Origin: Hoplostethus atlanticus | Taxonomy: Eukaryota > Chordata > Actinopteri > Trachichthyiformes > Trachichthyidae | Direction: 5' to 3' | DNA length: 64,000 bases | NCBI GenBank assembly: GCA_034670405.1 | Contig: JAXDDX010000041.1 | Location: 1,247,001-1,311,000, forward strand | In this document: in pieces, positions 23,745 through 35,489 of the stretch | Numbering within the stretch: the first letter of the stretch is position 1 | Layout of the letters: every line of letters starts with the position of its first letter | The notes under the pieces: generated by a model | What the model was told of the DNA's origin: nothing | What the model saw: the letters and a program-made list of their open reading frames with translations, nothing else | Database searches by the model: none | Position numbers and translations under genes: made by a program

Positions 23745-24640
23745 GGGTGCGTTCACAACAAGCACGCATGCAGCGGCTTAGCAGTTCACTCTGGAGCGTT
23801 TGCTCCTTCAGCTCGGTTCGTTAGGACAGGTGAGACCAACGCCATTCCAATTCAGGTGCCAGTCGAAGAACTGCACAGAGGCTGCCTGTCCTCCTCCAAG
23901 CAAGCTACATTGCGGTTCGTTAGGAGTGAGGATTGTGAGGATGTCCGTCATTTGGACCAATAACAGGAAACAGGACACTACAGGGTTTATGGGTGTAACG
24001 AGATGGATGCTAGCAGTAACTCATGCTTAGAAAGCCTAGCATAACAAAATGAAGCAAGGGCAAACTGCAGTCTGGACCTCATAATCAGCTGTTTCTTCAT
24101 GGGTTCTTAACTGGTATGAACACCAGACAAGTCCATCATGCTGAGATAAAGTTACAGAGAAGCAGATTTGTTTTAACTCCAAAATCTGCAACCTGGCGGG
24201 ATGACGGGTTACCAAAACTCTTGTCAAATACAAAAATGCTAAAATGTGGTTTGGACCAAAGAAAATAAACTACAGGTGTGATTGCACCCCAACATCACAG
24301 TACTGGACAGTCAAAAAACGGGGCCTTCACCTTGATGGCAGGGAAATAACATATAGGTAAGTTCAAATCCAATATTGCGTAACCATGAGCGTGAAAACAA
24401 CACCAACGAACGTGACCTGAGAATGTTTGAGAGAGGGTTGCTCCGCTAAACTGGCGGTAGCGGTGGTGGAGTCAGCAAAACCAACCTCCACATTAATAAC
24501 AGTACTATTACAAAAATTGCAATAGCTTCTCCAACTCCTGTGTGAAGGGTCTAGTTAGGACCAGGTATATTTAGTACTGCTTTTGTTTAACATGAGATTA
24601 CTAGAATCCATCATGTGGTACTTTCACACCAGCCTGCTGG
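23745..24640. mobile_element. Possible degraded DNA-transposon remnant
   Basis: The left part begins GGGTGCGTTCACAACAAGC, resembling the 'GGTGCGTTCACAC' ends of some fish DNA transposons, and GGTTCGTTAGGA recurs inside (23815 and 23914). A similar TGGTACTTTCACACCAGCC lies at the right (24618) but in the same orientation. The call is therefore weak, with no target duplication found. Confidence 0.3.
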
Positions 24641-24649
24641 GGACAATTC

Positions 24650-25310
24650 ATCTTTTATTTGATTGTATTTCATAACAAAAGCCAATACAGGATTTCTTTA
24701 TTTATGTATTTATTATTGTGCAGAATAAGCATATTTGCAATAAAAAAATATGTCATTGATGTATGTTTACCGCAGCTTACATACTGCTGTGGATACCAAC
24801 AATGACTTCCACTGTGGAACAATTCTGAAAATTGATGGTATCAATATTTGAAGAGATTTTTTTTCTTTTCTTTTCCCGGGGATTGAACCAATACTATCTT
24901 CTCTTGAGAAAACACTGCGGGTGTAATACGAAAGCGTCCCGGTGGAAGGGGTATCAGAGGGAATAAGATATCACTTGGAGAAAATGGAGGTATAGGTGAC
25001 ACCACAGTGCTGTGTCCTCCCTCAGCTCTTTGCCTTCGCGGCCGCCTGACCTCCGTGACACCATCTTGTTGGAGCTCTTTTTGGTGAAAGCTGTTGGTTG
25101 ACACTGGCCAGAGATGGAATTCAATTGTGTGGTTTTCGTTGTGTGCCTGTTCAGAGGACGGCCCTCTATCAGCCCTCTGTCAGCCCTCTACAGCCTCTGG
25201 ACCACATTGCAGCCATTACACCAGTGCTGGTGATTCAAGACGATGGGTCTCCACTTATTCCACAGCTACTTACCAGACACATTAATCATTTGACACAAAA
25301 TATTGATTTA
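24650..25310. other. Anonymous stretch with no gene seen
   Basis: The left half is AT-rich (TTTATTTATGTATTTATTA). Short open frames up to 87 codons have no domains. Confidence 0.4.
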
Positions 25311-25312
25311 AC

Positions 25313-25865
25313 ATGATTTTTATTACAAGCTAAAGTAATTTATGTGTGTTTCCAGCAAAAATAAAACTAGACAAGCAGGACTGTCTGCAGTAAGGAGTGT
25401 TTTTGGCACAGGTGTTTCCAATTAATTTGATTAGAAATCAATAAAATTGACCAGACTTGACCAGAGTGATATGGTTAGATGTGAATCGCGGTCTGTTATT
25501 CACAAAAGATCGATTTAAGACTATTTGAATCTGAATCAATTTACAAGCTTCTGCTAAAAAAAAACAAAAAAACGGTTCAACAGGATGTAACCATAGCAAT
25601 GTAAAAAAAGAACAACAAATCCAGTAAAATTGCCATTCAGCCTCTAACCAGCAATCAAAAGTTTCAAGCTCTGAATATTGGGAACATTTTCCGTGTTTCT
25701 AATCTCAGCAGAGTGTTTGTCTGCAGTAACCAAGGACTGATGTCTTTTTGGCACAAGGTGTCCACAGTTATTTTGATGAGAAACCAACAGAATGGGACCT
25801 CTTGAGTGCAGAGTGATATGATTAGATGTAAAACATTGATCCATTATTGAGATATATCAGATATT
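25313..25865 (+). repeat. Two diverged direct copies of a repeat (about 340 bp apart)
   Basis: Blocks in order at about 25330-25480 recur at about 25660-25830. They are ACAAGCT/TCAAGCT, GTGTTTC, TGTCTGCAGTAA, TTTTTGGCACA followed by GGTGT, a TTTTGAT-type block with AGAAACCAA, and AGAGTGATATG followed by TTAGATGT. The two copies keep the same order and similar spacing but many differences, so the duplication is old. The source is not recognised. Confidence 0.65.
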
Positions 25866-26032
25866 AGAACGTAATCACCCACAATAAAACACGAGAAGGT
25901 ACAACACCAGCACCCTTTGATTTGTGCCTGTGTAAGGCATGTTAACCCCGCTAGCAGCTGGAGCAGTAACAAATGTGTTTGGGTACATTACCAGCACCAT
26001 TCTAACAACCCGAACTGTAAGCAAAACATAAT

Positions 26033-26052
26033 GGGGGGGGGGGGGGGGGGGG
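26033..26052 (+). repeat. Poly-G run (20)
   Basis: Twenty consecutive G bases are seen, an extreme homopolymer that can be a sequencing-length artefact. Confidence 0.9.
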
Positions 26053-26284
26053 CATACTATACTGTGACAGTTTGGGTACACTACCATCCACTCGTGTCGT
26101 GGGAAAACTGGCACACCAAAATAGGCAGAGCAGAGCAGAGGGTGGGCAGAGTTGACGCGTGTCACGTCGGAAACTTGACTTGCCGTGGTTCAACAGTGGA
26201 AAATAAATCCTTGCTATTCATAGTCTCCCTGCATGGAAACACACAAACACAAACACAGATAGACGCTCTCCATTCGCATCCCAT

Positions 26285-26677
26285 CATGTAATCTGTGAAA
26301 TTCTTACTTTTTGTTATTTTTGCGTCATCTTTGGTGTTGCTGTGGTGTTTCTGCACTGCACTTCCCAGAGATCACCTGTCAATCAAACAGTGTGTCCAGT
26401 ACTGTGACGTCTTTCTTCCTTGGATTTTCCTGTTGATGAAGTTTGGAGTTTCTGTAGGTGGCGCTCTTTTCTTTGTAGGTGGCGCTCTTTTCATGCTAAC
26501 TGGGTAGTTAGCATGAGAAAAATGGAAACGCAAAATAAAACGCATCACTTCCTGTCACCAGAGGATTTATCCCCAGGAAAAACCTACCTGTCACAAACTG
26601 GCTGCAGGTTGAAACACTATTGTGCTACATCAATACTGAAAGTACTGTTATGAAAATGTCACAGATAATTACTTTAA
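26285..26677 (-). mobile_element. Non-autonomous repeat, family A, copy 2 (inverted)
   Basis: The reverse complement aligns with 16807-17209 along nearly its whole length, beginning TTAAAGTAATTATCTGTGAC. It contains an internal duplication of GTAGGTGGCGCTCTTTTC (plus strand, near 26455 and 26477). It also contains the inverted repeat CATGCTAACT/AGTTAGCATG around 26493-26516, shared in part with copy 3. Confidence 0.75.
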
Positions 26678-26679
26678 CA

Positions 26680-27725
26680 CACATAAAGACAACTATAAAG
26701 TCGATATTTAATTGCTGATCGTGGTGTTTTGTATGTCTGGCATGCCGTTATTTGCTCAGTCCAAACTTTCTCAGAAGAACTCAGTGACTTCTCAGTGTCA
26801 GTAGCATGACAGGGCCACAGATAATGTCCCTTTTTTCACAAACGTTTCCCCTTCAAATTCTCTCACTTTGAAGTCCAGTCGAGGGGGATCAAGCAGAACA
26901 TTTTAAGCAGTTAATCCCTCATTTTTAACTAAATGTACAGTATCCGCTTAATATTTACCGCAGAGAGGTTTGTAATTGCCGTGCTTACTAGTCCAAACTT
27001 AAAAGTATAAGTACCGTACTGATATTTCATGTTGCCTAGTAGGCTGTACGTAGGGACATTGAGGAAGGGGTAGCGAATGCTTTTAACGGTATGATTAGCG
27101 TAACTTTGAAAGGAAAATATAGCATCTCTTTTTTTTTTATTAACTGCAAGGTCATGGTGAGTAAGTAGTTTAATTAAATTTGCTGTCCATAAAGTCCTTA
27201 GTGAAGGTTTTTGAGGAACATTATGGAAATATGATTTTAATTATTGCCCATTTCAAGTGTCATCAAAGTGCTTGTCTTTAACTGAATGGTAGTCCTCTGT
27301 GATTTCCCCCTTCCCATATTTCCTCCCACAAAATAGGCAAACTTTAAATAAATTGAATTGAATTTGTTCCAGTCCATTGCTGTAGCAGCAACTTTCCCCA
27401 GATATTAACATCTTGTCTACTTGAAAGGTAGCTCTAAATCACTTTAATACCCACTGGCTCACTAAATGCTGAAGAAAGCCATCACTTTTGCTTTTGTTCA
27501 TTAGCACTTCGATGACGACGGTTGTGCGAATGCCCTTGTACAAGGAAAAAAAAAAAAAAACGAAAACGCTAAGATCACCATCTGTTAAAAGTTTCAAATT
27601 AAGTCCCAATTAAAAAATAAAATACAGGTGGCAGTACATTGTGTACCATGTTGACGTTTTAAGTACACATCTCCTAATACTGAAATATAAATGTATACTT
27701 CAATGAACAAATATGTGCTTGCATG
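26680..27725. other. Anonymous stretch with no gene seen
   Basis: A T run at 27129-27138 and an A run at 27547-27560 are visible. The remainder is AT-rich without clear elements. Confidence 0.4.
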
Positions 27726-27729
27726 ATTA

Positions 27730-27939
27730 TTGGCAGATGGGGAATTAGCCAAAAAAAGACATGCCTGGAATACATTTATGGATAGAGTTGATTCAAGGTA
27801 CATAGAAACCACTTATGCCTCCCATTGTGAAGTTCAAAGGGCACTGATTATGGTTGCACACTTAGAAAATCAAATATTAGCAAAAGGTGCCATTCCAGTT
27901 CAAGCGAATTACACTCAGGAAATCTGGGAAGGGAATTAA
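27730..27939 (+). other. Unusually protein-like 70-codon open frame, not called as a gene
   Basis: The frame opens after a possible splice acceptor (TATTGGCAG at 27728-27736) and reads to TAA. It encodes a mixed, non-repetitive peptide with Trp, Arg, Glu and Asp residues spread through it. There is no ATG at the frame start and no recognisable domain. It could be a last exon of an unknown gene, a conserved non-coding element or chance. Confidence 0.2.
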
Positions 27940-28044
27940 AAGCTTAAACTGGGATGCACGGGCTCCGTCGACTGGGACCGTAGTCAAATATTGATTGTGT
28001 GGCACAGTAGGGAAGGTGAAACTGCTGAGAAATCCTAAATCCAT

Positions 28045-28215
28045 ACTGTGGAATTTGTGAGACGCGGGCCGCCATTATTTAATTATCACTTCCTCGAGTG
28101 AGATCAGCTCTCCGGTGGAGCCCTGACAGCTCCTCTTGAATAGGACCTGCCAGAGGAAGCAAGGACTTTAATTTGCAACTTTCGCTTTTCTTTCATTTCC
28201 GCTTTAGTGGTTCAC
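28045..28215. promoter_or_regulatory. Candidate conserved non-coding element
   Basis: Repeat-free sequence with TTATTTAATTATCAC, E-box-like CAGCTC, GACAGCTCCTC and TTTAATTTGC cores has enhancer-like texture. Conservation is not testable here. Confidence 0.3.
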
Positions 28216-28670
28216 CCTGAAAGCAGAGTCAATTCAATCCCTCTGCAGTGAGGAACACAGACCTATTCCAACATGAGTAATAGCACTGGTATTGGAATTT
28301 ATCACCAGAGAAGAGAAGAGTGTAAAGTGTAAGAATATGCCCGTGTCTGAAGCTCTTAGGCAGCCGTTTAGGGACTATAAATTCAGAGTTCACATAAGAA
28401 CATTTCATTTTCGGGGGAAGGTCATAACACTCCACTACATTAGTATGTATGTGCATTAGTAGTTTGTAATAGTGATGGCAATAATGACTCTTTTAACTCT
28501 TTCTGAATTGATTCATTATGATACACCAATAAATAAAATACCAATAAAAGAAAAACTTGCACGGGACAATGAAATTCGTCACTGGTGCCCCGGATACAAT
28601 TGTATACAGTCAAGACCTTAGGCACCCACGGACAAATCATATTGCGGTTATAGATCGATGCGGGTGATTA

Positions 28671-28737
28671 CTGCGGTCAAGTGAGCCACGCTTTAAATTT
28701 TGTTGCGCGTCTACTAGCGAGGTTCGCTTGACCGCAG
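28671..28737. repeat. Inverted repeat with 21 bp arms
   Basis: The left arm 28671-28691 begins CTGCGGTCAAG. The right arm 28717-28737 is its reverse complement with 4 mismatches in 21, separated by 25 bases. It is GC-rich compared with its surroundings. It may be the ends of a very short transposon or a hairpin. Confidence 0.65.
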
Positions 28738-28739
28738 GG

Positions 28740-30635
28740 GGTGATTGGATGATACATGAATAGTACATGAGTACATGAAATAAACGTGAAAAAGGCTGTT
28801 TTTATCAACGTTCGTACAAATGCTTTATGATCAAATCTGATCTTACGCTCGTTTCATGAATGAGGCCCAATGTCTGGATTTTTAATTTTTTTTAATTTTA
28901 GGGCACCTGGCAGTAAAACAATAAACCCGGCGCCTATGGTCAAGACTTTAAAACTTGAAGTTTGTGCTGAAAATGCATTTAAAAAGATTCCACTTCTGCC
29001 TCCATTTTGCCTCCCAAAAACAAAAACAAATGGCTTAAATTCCCCAAAAATTTATTTGCATGGGATCAGTTTTATCAGGGGCCATCTGTCTTCACCAAAA
29101 TACAGTAGGTAATATGCACTGAAAAACTTGAATGGGATTAAAATCACAATCGACAATCTCCGCAATTAATACAAATGGCTGGACATCCCCGGGTCCCCAG
29201 AGTGAGTAGGGCTTTGGTGATTAATGCCATGCAGGAGGAGTTCTGCTAACAGACGATAGCACAGGATTTGGTTCTTTTGGATGATGCTATTTTAGGGGTC
29301 AACTTGTCAATCAAAACAAAGGTCAGTGGAAATCCAATAAAACAATAAGGATGCTTTAAGCCCTTTTGGTCTTTGGAATTGAAGAAAAACTTTTCAAGAA
29401 CTCTCACTTAGGCTTATTGTTTACTCTAGAGGATGAATTATCTCACTATTGTCTTCAGTTATCTAGTTTTCTGCTGCAATATCCTGGAGTTGTGTTTCTG
29501 CAAGCTTATTCACTGTCATTACTGCTATAGTAATATCAACTTTAAAGCAGCTGTCAATCAGAATTTGATGGGCTGAAGAAAAAAAAACCTATACGTAACT
29601 CTCACAGGATTTCTGAATCTTCTTCAAAGAATAAAAAGCCACCGCTGGCGCACACCACTTATTGCAGTTTATGAAGAATCCATTCCCAAAAGGCTCAGAT
29701 GTCCATCCTGCACTTTGTGTGAACTGAGCCCTAAAAGAGCAAATGCATGAAACAGATAAATAAGTAAACACACTCTCAACTTTATATTCGCCGTCTGTAT
29801 ACATCCACTTCCTTTCATATCGTAGGGACCAGCTTCAAACAAGGTGAAAAGATACAGCCTTGCAGACTTCAAAAGTGCATTTGATATCCCAAGCAGGACA
29901 TTTGACGCATCAATAATAAATTGCGTGATTTTTCTGATTTAAAAATGAATGGATGTCTCTTCTCACAGAATCGTTTCCTTTTCATCATCTTTACGTGTTA
30001 AAGGGGACCAACACCAAGAAAGCAACAAAGGGTGTCGTAAAAAGGGAAAAACCGACAGAACGGCACAAACTGGCTTTCTTTATTTTTCTCAAAGCACTTT
30101 CTCTGCTGTATAGGAGGCATAATGCATTTGTTCTCAGCCGCTATCGAGGGGGCGGGTGATCAAAGGGCAGTAATGGTTAATGACTCGTAAAGCAATGCTC
30201 CCACTATCTCAGAGCGTATTTAGGTAGATGGCTCACAATTCACCTGCGTCATGACATTAGCTGCATCTCTACCCCGCTACTGGTTTTCACTTTCACTTTT
30301 GAGCCAATTGTCAATTACAATCTTAATCACATGCTTTCTCAGACAGAGAAATCTGCCCGAGGAGAGCGAATGAGTCACGCTGCATCCTCCCTCGGCAACA
30401 ACTGTCCACGTTCCCTTGAGCATGCTAGTTAATCCCCACTGTTCCCATTTAGCGGCCAACAGTAGAAGAAGGTGGCAGTACTGGGTAGTGTCCAGACGGG
30501 CGTAACGATTGCTGGAAGAGATACAGAAAAAGACACGTTACAAAGTTTGACCTTCATTGCATGATAATAGCAAAAACAATAATGTGATATTTAATTGGTC
30601 TCCATAGAGAGATTCTCTACCAGGCACCCCCTCCA
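28740..30635. other. Anonymous stretch with no gene seen
   Basis: The part 28870-29110 contains an 80-codon open frame without domain. The rest is repeat-poor and AT-rich, and parts (29870-29960, 30180-30300) look like single-copy sequence. Confidence 0.4.
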
Positions 30636-30639
30636 CAGA

Positions 30640-30790
30640 GAGGTCAAAGGTCAGGGTCGGTGACAGAACGACCCCTGGAGCTGGTCGGTTAAGTGTCTTG
30701 CTCAAGGACACTTCATTAGGGAAGATACCTGCTAACATGGGGGCTCGAGCTGTGGTCCTCCATCACCCCCTTGAAGGGCGGTCTCTCTAC
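30640..30790 (-). mobile_element. SINE-like or LINE-tail fragment, minus strand
   Basis: The plus strand carries GGTTAAGTGTCTTGCTCAAG followed by GACACTTC. Its reverse complement matches the 'GTCCTTGAGCAAGACACTTAAC' style of tRNA-derived fish repeats and the similar motif at about 18082. Reverse-complement AGCTCGAGCCCCC could be a decayed B box. Confidence 0.5.
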
Positions 30791-31019
30791 GGAGGCTTTG
30801 CAGTCGCGTTGCGTTATAAATCTCCAAGCAACGACGGCTGGGACCATCATGGAGATCCATTAGGAGAAGTGGCTTTGCACAAACGATGGCTACATATATA
30901 ACAACAGGGCTAGAAAAAGAGACATAGGCTACTTGTAAAAGATTGTTTTGGTGTAGTTGTAGGTGAATTCATGTGAATAGTGTGATCAGGTAGATTTGTT
31001 TCAAATAGTAGGTTACTGT

Positions 31020-31566
31020 GACTCAGTAAACTGTCTTGTCTTCAGTCCTCGTCTCTACTCCAAAACACTCTGAGTTGGAGCTTTGAGAAGAGTCAGCTCA
31101 GTTAACCTGAACAAACTGTTAGCTAGCTAACTAGCTAGCAGGCTAACGTAGTTCATGTCAACATGTGACTACTAGCCACTGCTAATGCTAACTTCTACTA
31201 GATACGTTAGCTAGTGTGAAAAAATGTATTTGTTTATTGGTTTATTGTGTGTATCTGGTTTATCTGACCAGATATAGCTAGCTAACAAGATCAAAACACA
31301 ATATTGAGCTGTATCAGTGGCAAAATGATCAATTCCCAGTCAAAAACAAGACAGAAATGAACCGCGTCTATTAAATTACCTTGAGACGGACAAATTGTAC
31401 GTTTGGAAACTCCACCAGCTATTCAGTCATAGTTGCCCAAGAGCTGTGGACCTCCACTATGGCTGCCAAAGGGTGCGTTACATCACCTGAAAGCCCTCTA
31501 TTCACGACGCCACCCTGCAGCCCCATAACTATAAGCTGTGATATCATTCCTTCGTATCCCCTTTAA
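31020..31566. mobile_element. Possible interspersed repeat block
   Basis: The right end, read in reverse, starts AGTTAAAGGGGATACGAAGG, similar in style to the TTAAAGGGGCAATCC end of family A. A segment (31451-31493) is shared with 4187-4230. The left part contains many GCTAGCTAAC echoes. A single family cannot be named. Confidence 0.4.
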
Positions 31567-32285
31567 CTTTTCTATCTCCTCAGGTTAAGAGCATCAGACT
31601 TTTGACTTTTCTAGTTTATCTTGGTTTGAGGGTGTCTCTGCAGTAGCTGAAGAAGAAGCTGCAGGCGTGTCAGAGCAAACTGATCAGGGAACCCCCTCCA
31701 GGGAAAAAGGTCAGCAGGAGTGACTTTGAGGAGCTCAACTGACCACCGGCTGAGATTAGAGTAACCCAAATTAATTTTATGATTCATAGGATTGACCACA
31801 AAGGGGGCCCTATCGACTCCTCCGACTACTCCACTCAAGTTGGAGATGTCACAACAACAATATTTGATCTACTTCCACAAACCTGAGAGCAGAGAGAGTT
31901 GAAACCAAAACTGGCCACTGCTCCTTTTTATGTTCTGCAACAAAGGAATGCAAAAACCGACCTCTCCATTCTAAACAGGCCCTTTATACTGTCACATTTA
32001 AGGTAAAAGTCAGGAAGTGGGTATTTGTCAGGCTGCCTGAGTAAACTGTGCCATGATTTACTTTTGTATTGTGTTTGCTATTTGTTGTTTTTATGATATG
32101 AAATCTCTGAAATTGAAATGAAATTTGTCTCTTTTTAGTTGTCATAATGTAACCAGTGTTGTCTATATCACTTTGTTTTTGCCACAATGGAAATAAATCT
32201 CAGATGTTTTGTGTAATCTTTGATAAGTGTGACATGTTGGTATGCATGAGTTTTTAAATTTGTCCAATAAACAAAACAAAACAAT
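31567..32285 (+). other. Unassigned stretch ending in AATAAA signals
   Basis: AATAAA occurs at about 32191 and 32266, followed by an A-rich ACAAAACAAAAC tail. It looks like the 3' end of an old retroposon or of a processed transcript, but no reverse-transcriptase or other domain is readable. Confidence 0.25.
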
Positions 32286-32289
32286 CTCT

Positions 32290-34370
32290 CACTCCTGCTA
32301 TATTCTTCGTCTTCCTTCCTCACCCCCACTTGTCTCACCTTTCATATTAATCCCGTTGCTCAGCTTGCCATCTGAAGAAATTGGGTTAACATGATGGATG
32401 CCTAATCATGGTGTTTCCGTGTGCTTTCGGAAACGCTAGCGTTCCAAAATGTATGTTCTACAATTTTACATTAATCAATAGTTCAAAAAAACTGATGATT
32501 CATTGATGATTCAGCATTTGGCAGGTAAGCATTTCACAACAACTAATAAAGTATTGTTGTTGTTTTTTTAATTACTTTTAGTTTAATGTTAGGAATCATT
32601 TTCTAGGAGGTAGGTGTCACTGTTTTTTTTTATAAATCATTGATTTTTTTTGTGTTGTATTTACTAATCCAATCCCCCTGTCCATTCTTCATCTTCATCT
32701 CCGTCATGTCTACATGCACGGAGTAAAGCGACTTTATATTTTTGGTGAAAACCTAAAAGGGAAAGGAGTAATATGTTTGCATGCCACAGTGAAGCGTTTA
32801 ATATCAGAGCAAGCCTGGAGTCTTTATGGAGTTTCTCATAATCAGAGTATGATCTTAATAACCAGGTTATCATGTTTACATGCCCGAAAACTGGGTTACT
32901 TGAACGTAGCCTTCTCTCATCATCCCCTTCTTCCCCTTCTCTACTTTGTTTCATTTGAGTTTCTCTCTGAGTCTTGAACACTGTTGAACTGACGCACTCT
33001 GGCCTTCCTGACAGAGAGCAATTAGCGAGCATAGGGCTGAACAGCTTGAGGTCTCAGCCTGCCAAAGTTCCTATTGACTGCCTGTTGGAAGAAACCATTT
33101 GATAATGATCCCACGCTCAGCATCGCTAAAAACTAGCTCCAGTAATGACCGGACCCCTTACCAGGTAGGCTGGACCTGCTCATAATAGGTAATAGAAAAA
33201 TAGGCCGATGAAAAGCCGTAACATGACAACCAGTCTTTAAACCTACTGGAGGGTGTTCTTTGCAGCTGTACAGTCATAACCCCCCAGTGTGGGTGAGCGT
33301 ATATTCACCAGAACTTTTTTCTAGTTTGTGTACTGCGCCAGTAGGGAGTGTGTGTGTGTGTCTGTGTCTGTGGTTAAACAAGAAAACACATGCTTTTTTG
33401 AAATGTCTGAGTCACCAGGAGCATTCAAGCAGGAATAACATACTTTTTTGAGGTCCCGTGCACCCCTGTTAATGTTAGTGAAGTATGCCTTTGTGATTTC
33501 CCCTGCCAACAACAACACATGAAATGCAGAACATCTGAAAAACTTGATTTCCTTTGGCAGAAAAAAAAAGAGAAAATTGAAAAATGCCCCTCGCGTGGAA
33601 GAAGATCACAGACTGTATCACCTCAAAGAGCGCTGATTCTGCACAATAATCCAAAAGCGTTGCTCCCTCCTTACTATGACACAAATGTGTATCAGGAAAA
33701 ACTAGCAAAATACAGCAAAGGACCATATCAAATGACATTCTACTATTAGCTTACACGTTCTGAGGCAACAGCGTGTCCCAGGTAGCCCTTGGTGGAGATT
33801 ATGGAAAAGAAACAGGGTACCGTTTTTAGCGAGCACCCACTCCATTCAGAACATTTCTTTATTTTCAGATTTCCCTGGAGAAATTCTCCAAACAAGGAAT
33901 GTCCCTGTATTTAATTTACTCCACATGTTGATCCCTGATAAACCCCATGTATGCCTACTGGATTGCACAATTCGTCTTTGCCAATTGACAAAATAACACA
34001 GTACAGTGTGCATTGCACGATAACGTGGCTTTTGTTGGGGGTTGTTTTTGGCCCGTGTGTTGTGGAATTTGAACACCGCAAGGTTTTTTTACGGCCGCCG
34101 AAATGACTCAATATAAAACAAAACACACACAAAAAAAAAACAGCTTGCAGACCCAGTCAATAAAATGACTTGCTGTACTTCCTGCTGATGTGTTTATGAG
34201 CTTTACTAATGAAATACAGGGGGGTAATAGGAATTTATGAAGCATGGTATGTCTTCGCAAAAACTTAAGTGTCTCTTGTTATTCATGGTGGAAAAAGTTT
34301 CCTGAAGGAGAAGGCAAAGGCAGTCCTTTGCTTGTTTCGGTGTCATCTTTTCAAAAAACCTCTCTCTCTC
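32290..34370. other. Anonymous stretch with no gene seen
   Basis: A short GT tract lies at 33347-33372. A 122-codon minus-strand open frame (32664-33032) has no domain. The block 33060-33180 is repeat-free and may be regulatory. Confidence 0.4.
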
Positions 34371-34377
34371 TCCCGTC

Positions 34378-34400
34378 TGTGTGTGTGTGTGTGTGTGTGT
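34378..34400 (+). repeat. (GT)n microsatellite
   Basis: About eleven GT units follow a short CT tract. Confidence 0.95.
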
Positions 34401-34419
34401 ACAAAACAATCCTGATGAA

Positions 34420-34740
34420 TATTAATTGAAGGCCCAGCTTGCCAAGAATGCAGCAGGGTGATTCTGGCTTTATTGATCTGGTGCCAAATCAATTTGACTG
34501 GCCAAAGTAGACAGCAATTTATCGACCCAATTTTTCAGACAGAATTGCTGAAATCCTCTTTATTCAGTCACAGATTATGGTCTGAATGATAACCGTGACA
34601 GAGTTACCTTGTATTTTTGGCACTATGTGAGGCTAATGGTGAATCATGTGGATCATTAGCAGCACTAACCAATGGAAGTGATAGATGCTGCTGGCCGCGT
34701 CGTTTCTCGGCCAGATTCATCAATTACCAAAAAAAGTTGT
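34420..34740. promoter_or_regulatory. Candidate conserved non-coding element
   Basis: Repeat-free sequence has homeodomain and other cores (GAATATTAATTGAAGG, TTTATTGATC, CAATTTATCG, GGATCATTAGCAGC, TTCATCAATTACC). It has no open frame of note. It is one of the better enhancer-like blocks by texture. Confidence 0.4.
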
Positions 34741-34744
34741 CGCT

Positions 34745-35485
34745 TGTCCTTAATAATTGAATAAGGACCAGAGCTCGTATAATATTTGAGCCTTGAGTTG
34801 CTGAGTTTTATTGAGTGTAGGAAAAATGTCTATTGATTTATTTTGCCGAGTCTTTATTTAACCAAACGGTTCGCTCGGGCAGAAATTCTTAATTACAAGG
34901 AAAGTCAAGTAGGAGGAAGTTAGGTTCATGAGGGGGAAGTAAAAAAAGACAGGCAAAGGCATTCAGCACTGACATAGCAGACAATGACATTGTGTACAAA
35001 ACAACAGGCATCCTAAACACAACAGGAAAGGAAGAACAGGGAGGGTTACATCTGATCTGATGGGTTGGTAAATGGGAACGTTACTTTCAAAGTGGAAGAT
35101 TGCTGCTTATATGCTTGAGTTTGTAGTCAACAACAGCGGGAATGCCCCCAACAATGTTTCAGCATTTCCAAACACTAGAAGTGCCAAGTTGGAGTCAGTT
35201 GAACATCTCAGTTTTCCAAATATCCTTCCTTGATTTCCTCCTAGAACCACTTTCTTTATAAAACAGTGTTCACAGATTTTCAAAATCACGCCAGGCAATA
35301 GTAGCTCTAATTATATTTACCCTATTTCAGATTAAATATATGGACTTTCTGGTGTTAAATAAGTAAAAACATTCTCATGCATTGCATTACCTACAAAATC
35401 TATAGAGTATCAAATTAAAAGCATAATTTATTCCATATTTTATTCCAGTGATTAATATATATATGATAGCTACCATTATATGTAA
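34745..35485. other. Anonymous AT-rich stretch
   Basis: No gene or complete repeat is recognised. TTAATATATATATGATAG lies near 35453. Confidence 0.4.
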
Positions 35486-35489
35486 TTTG

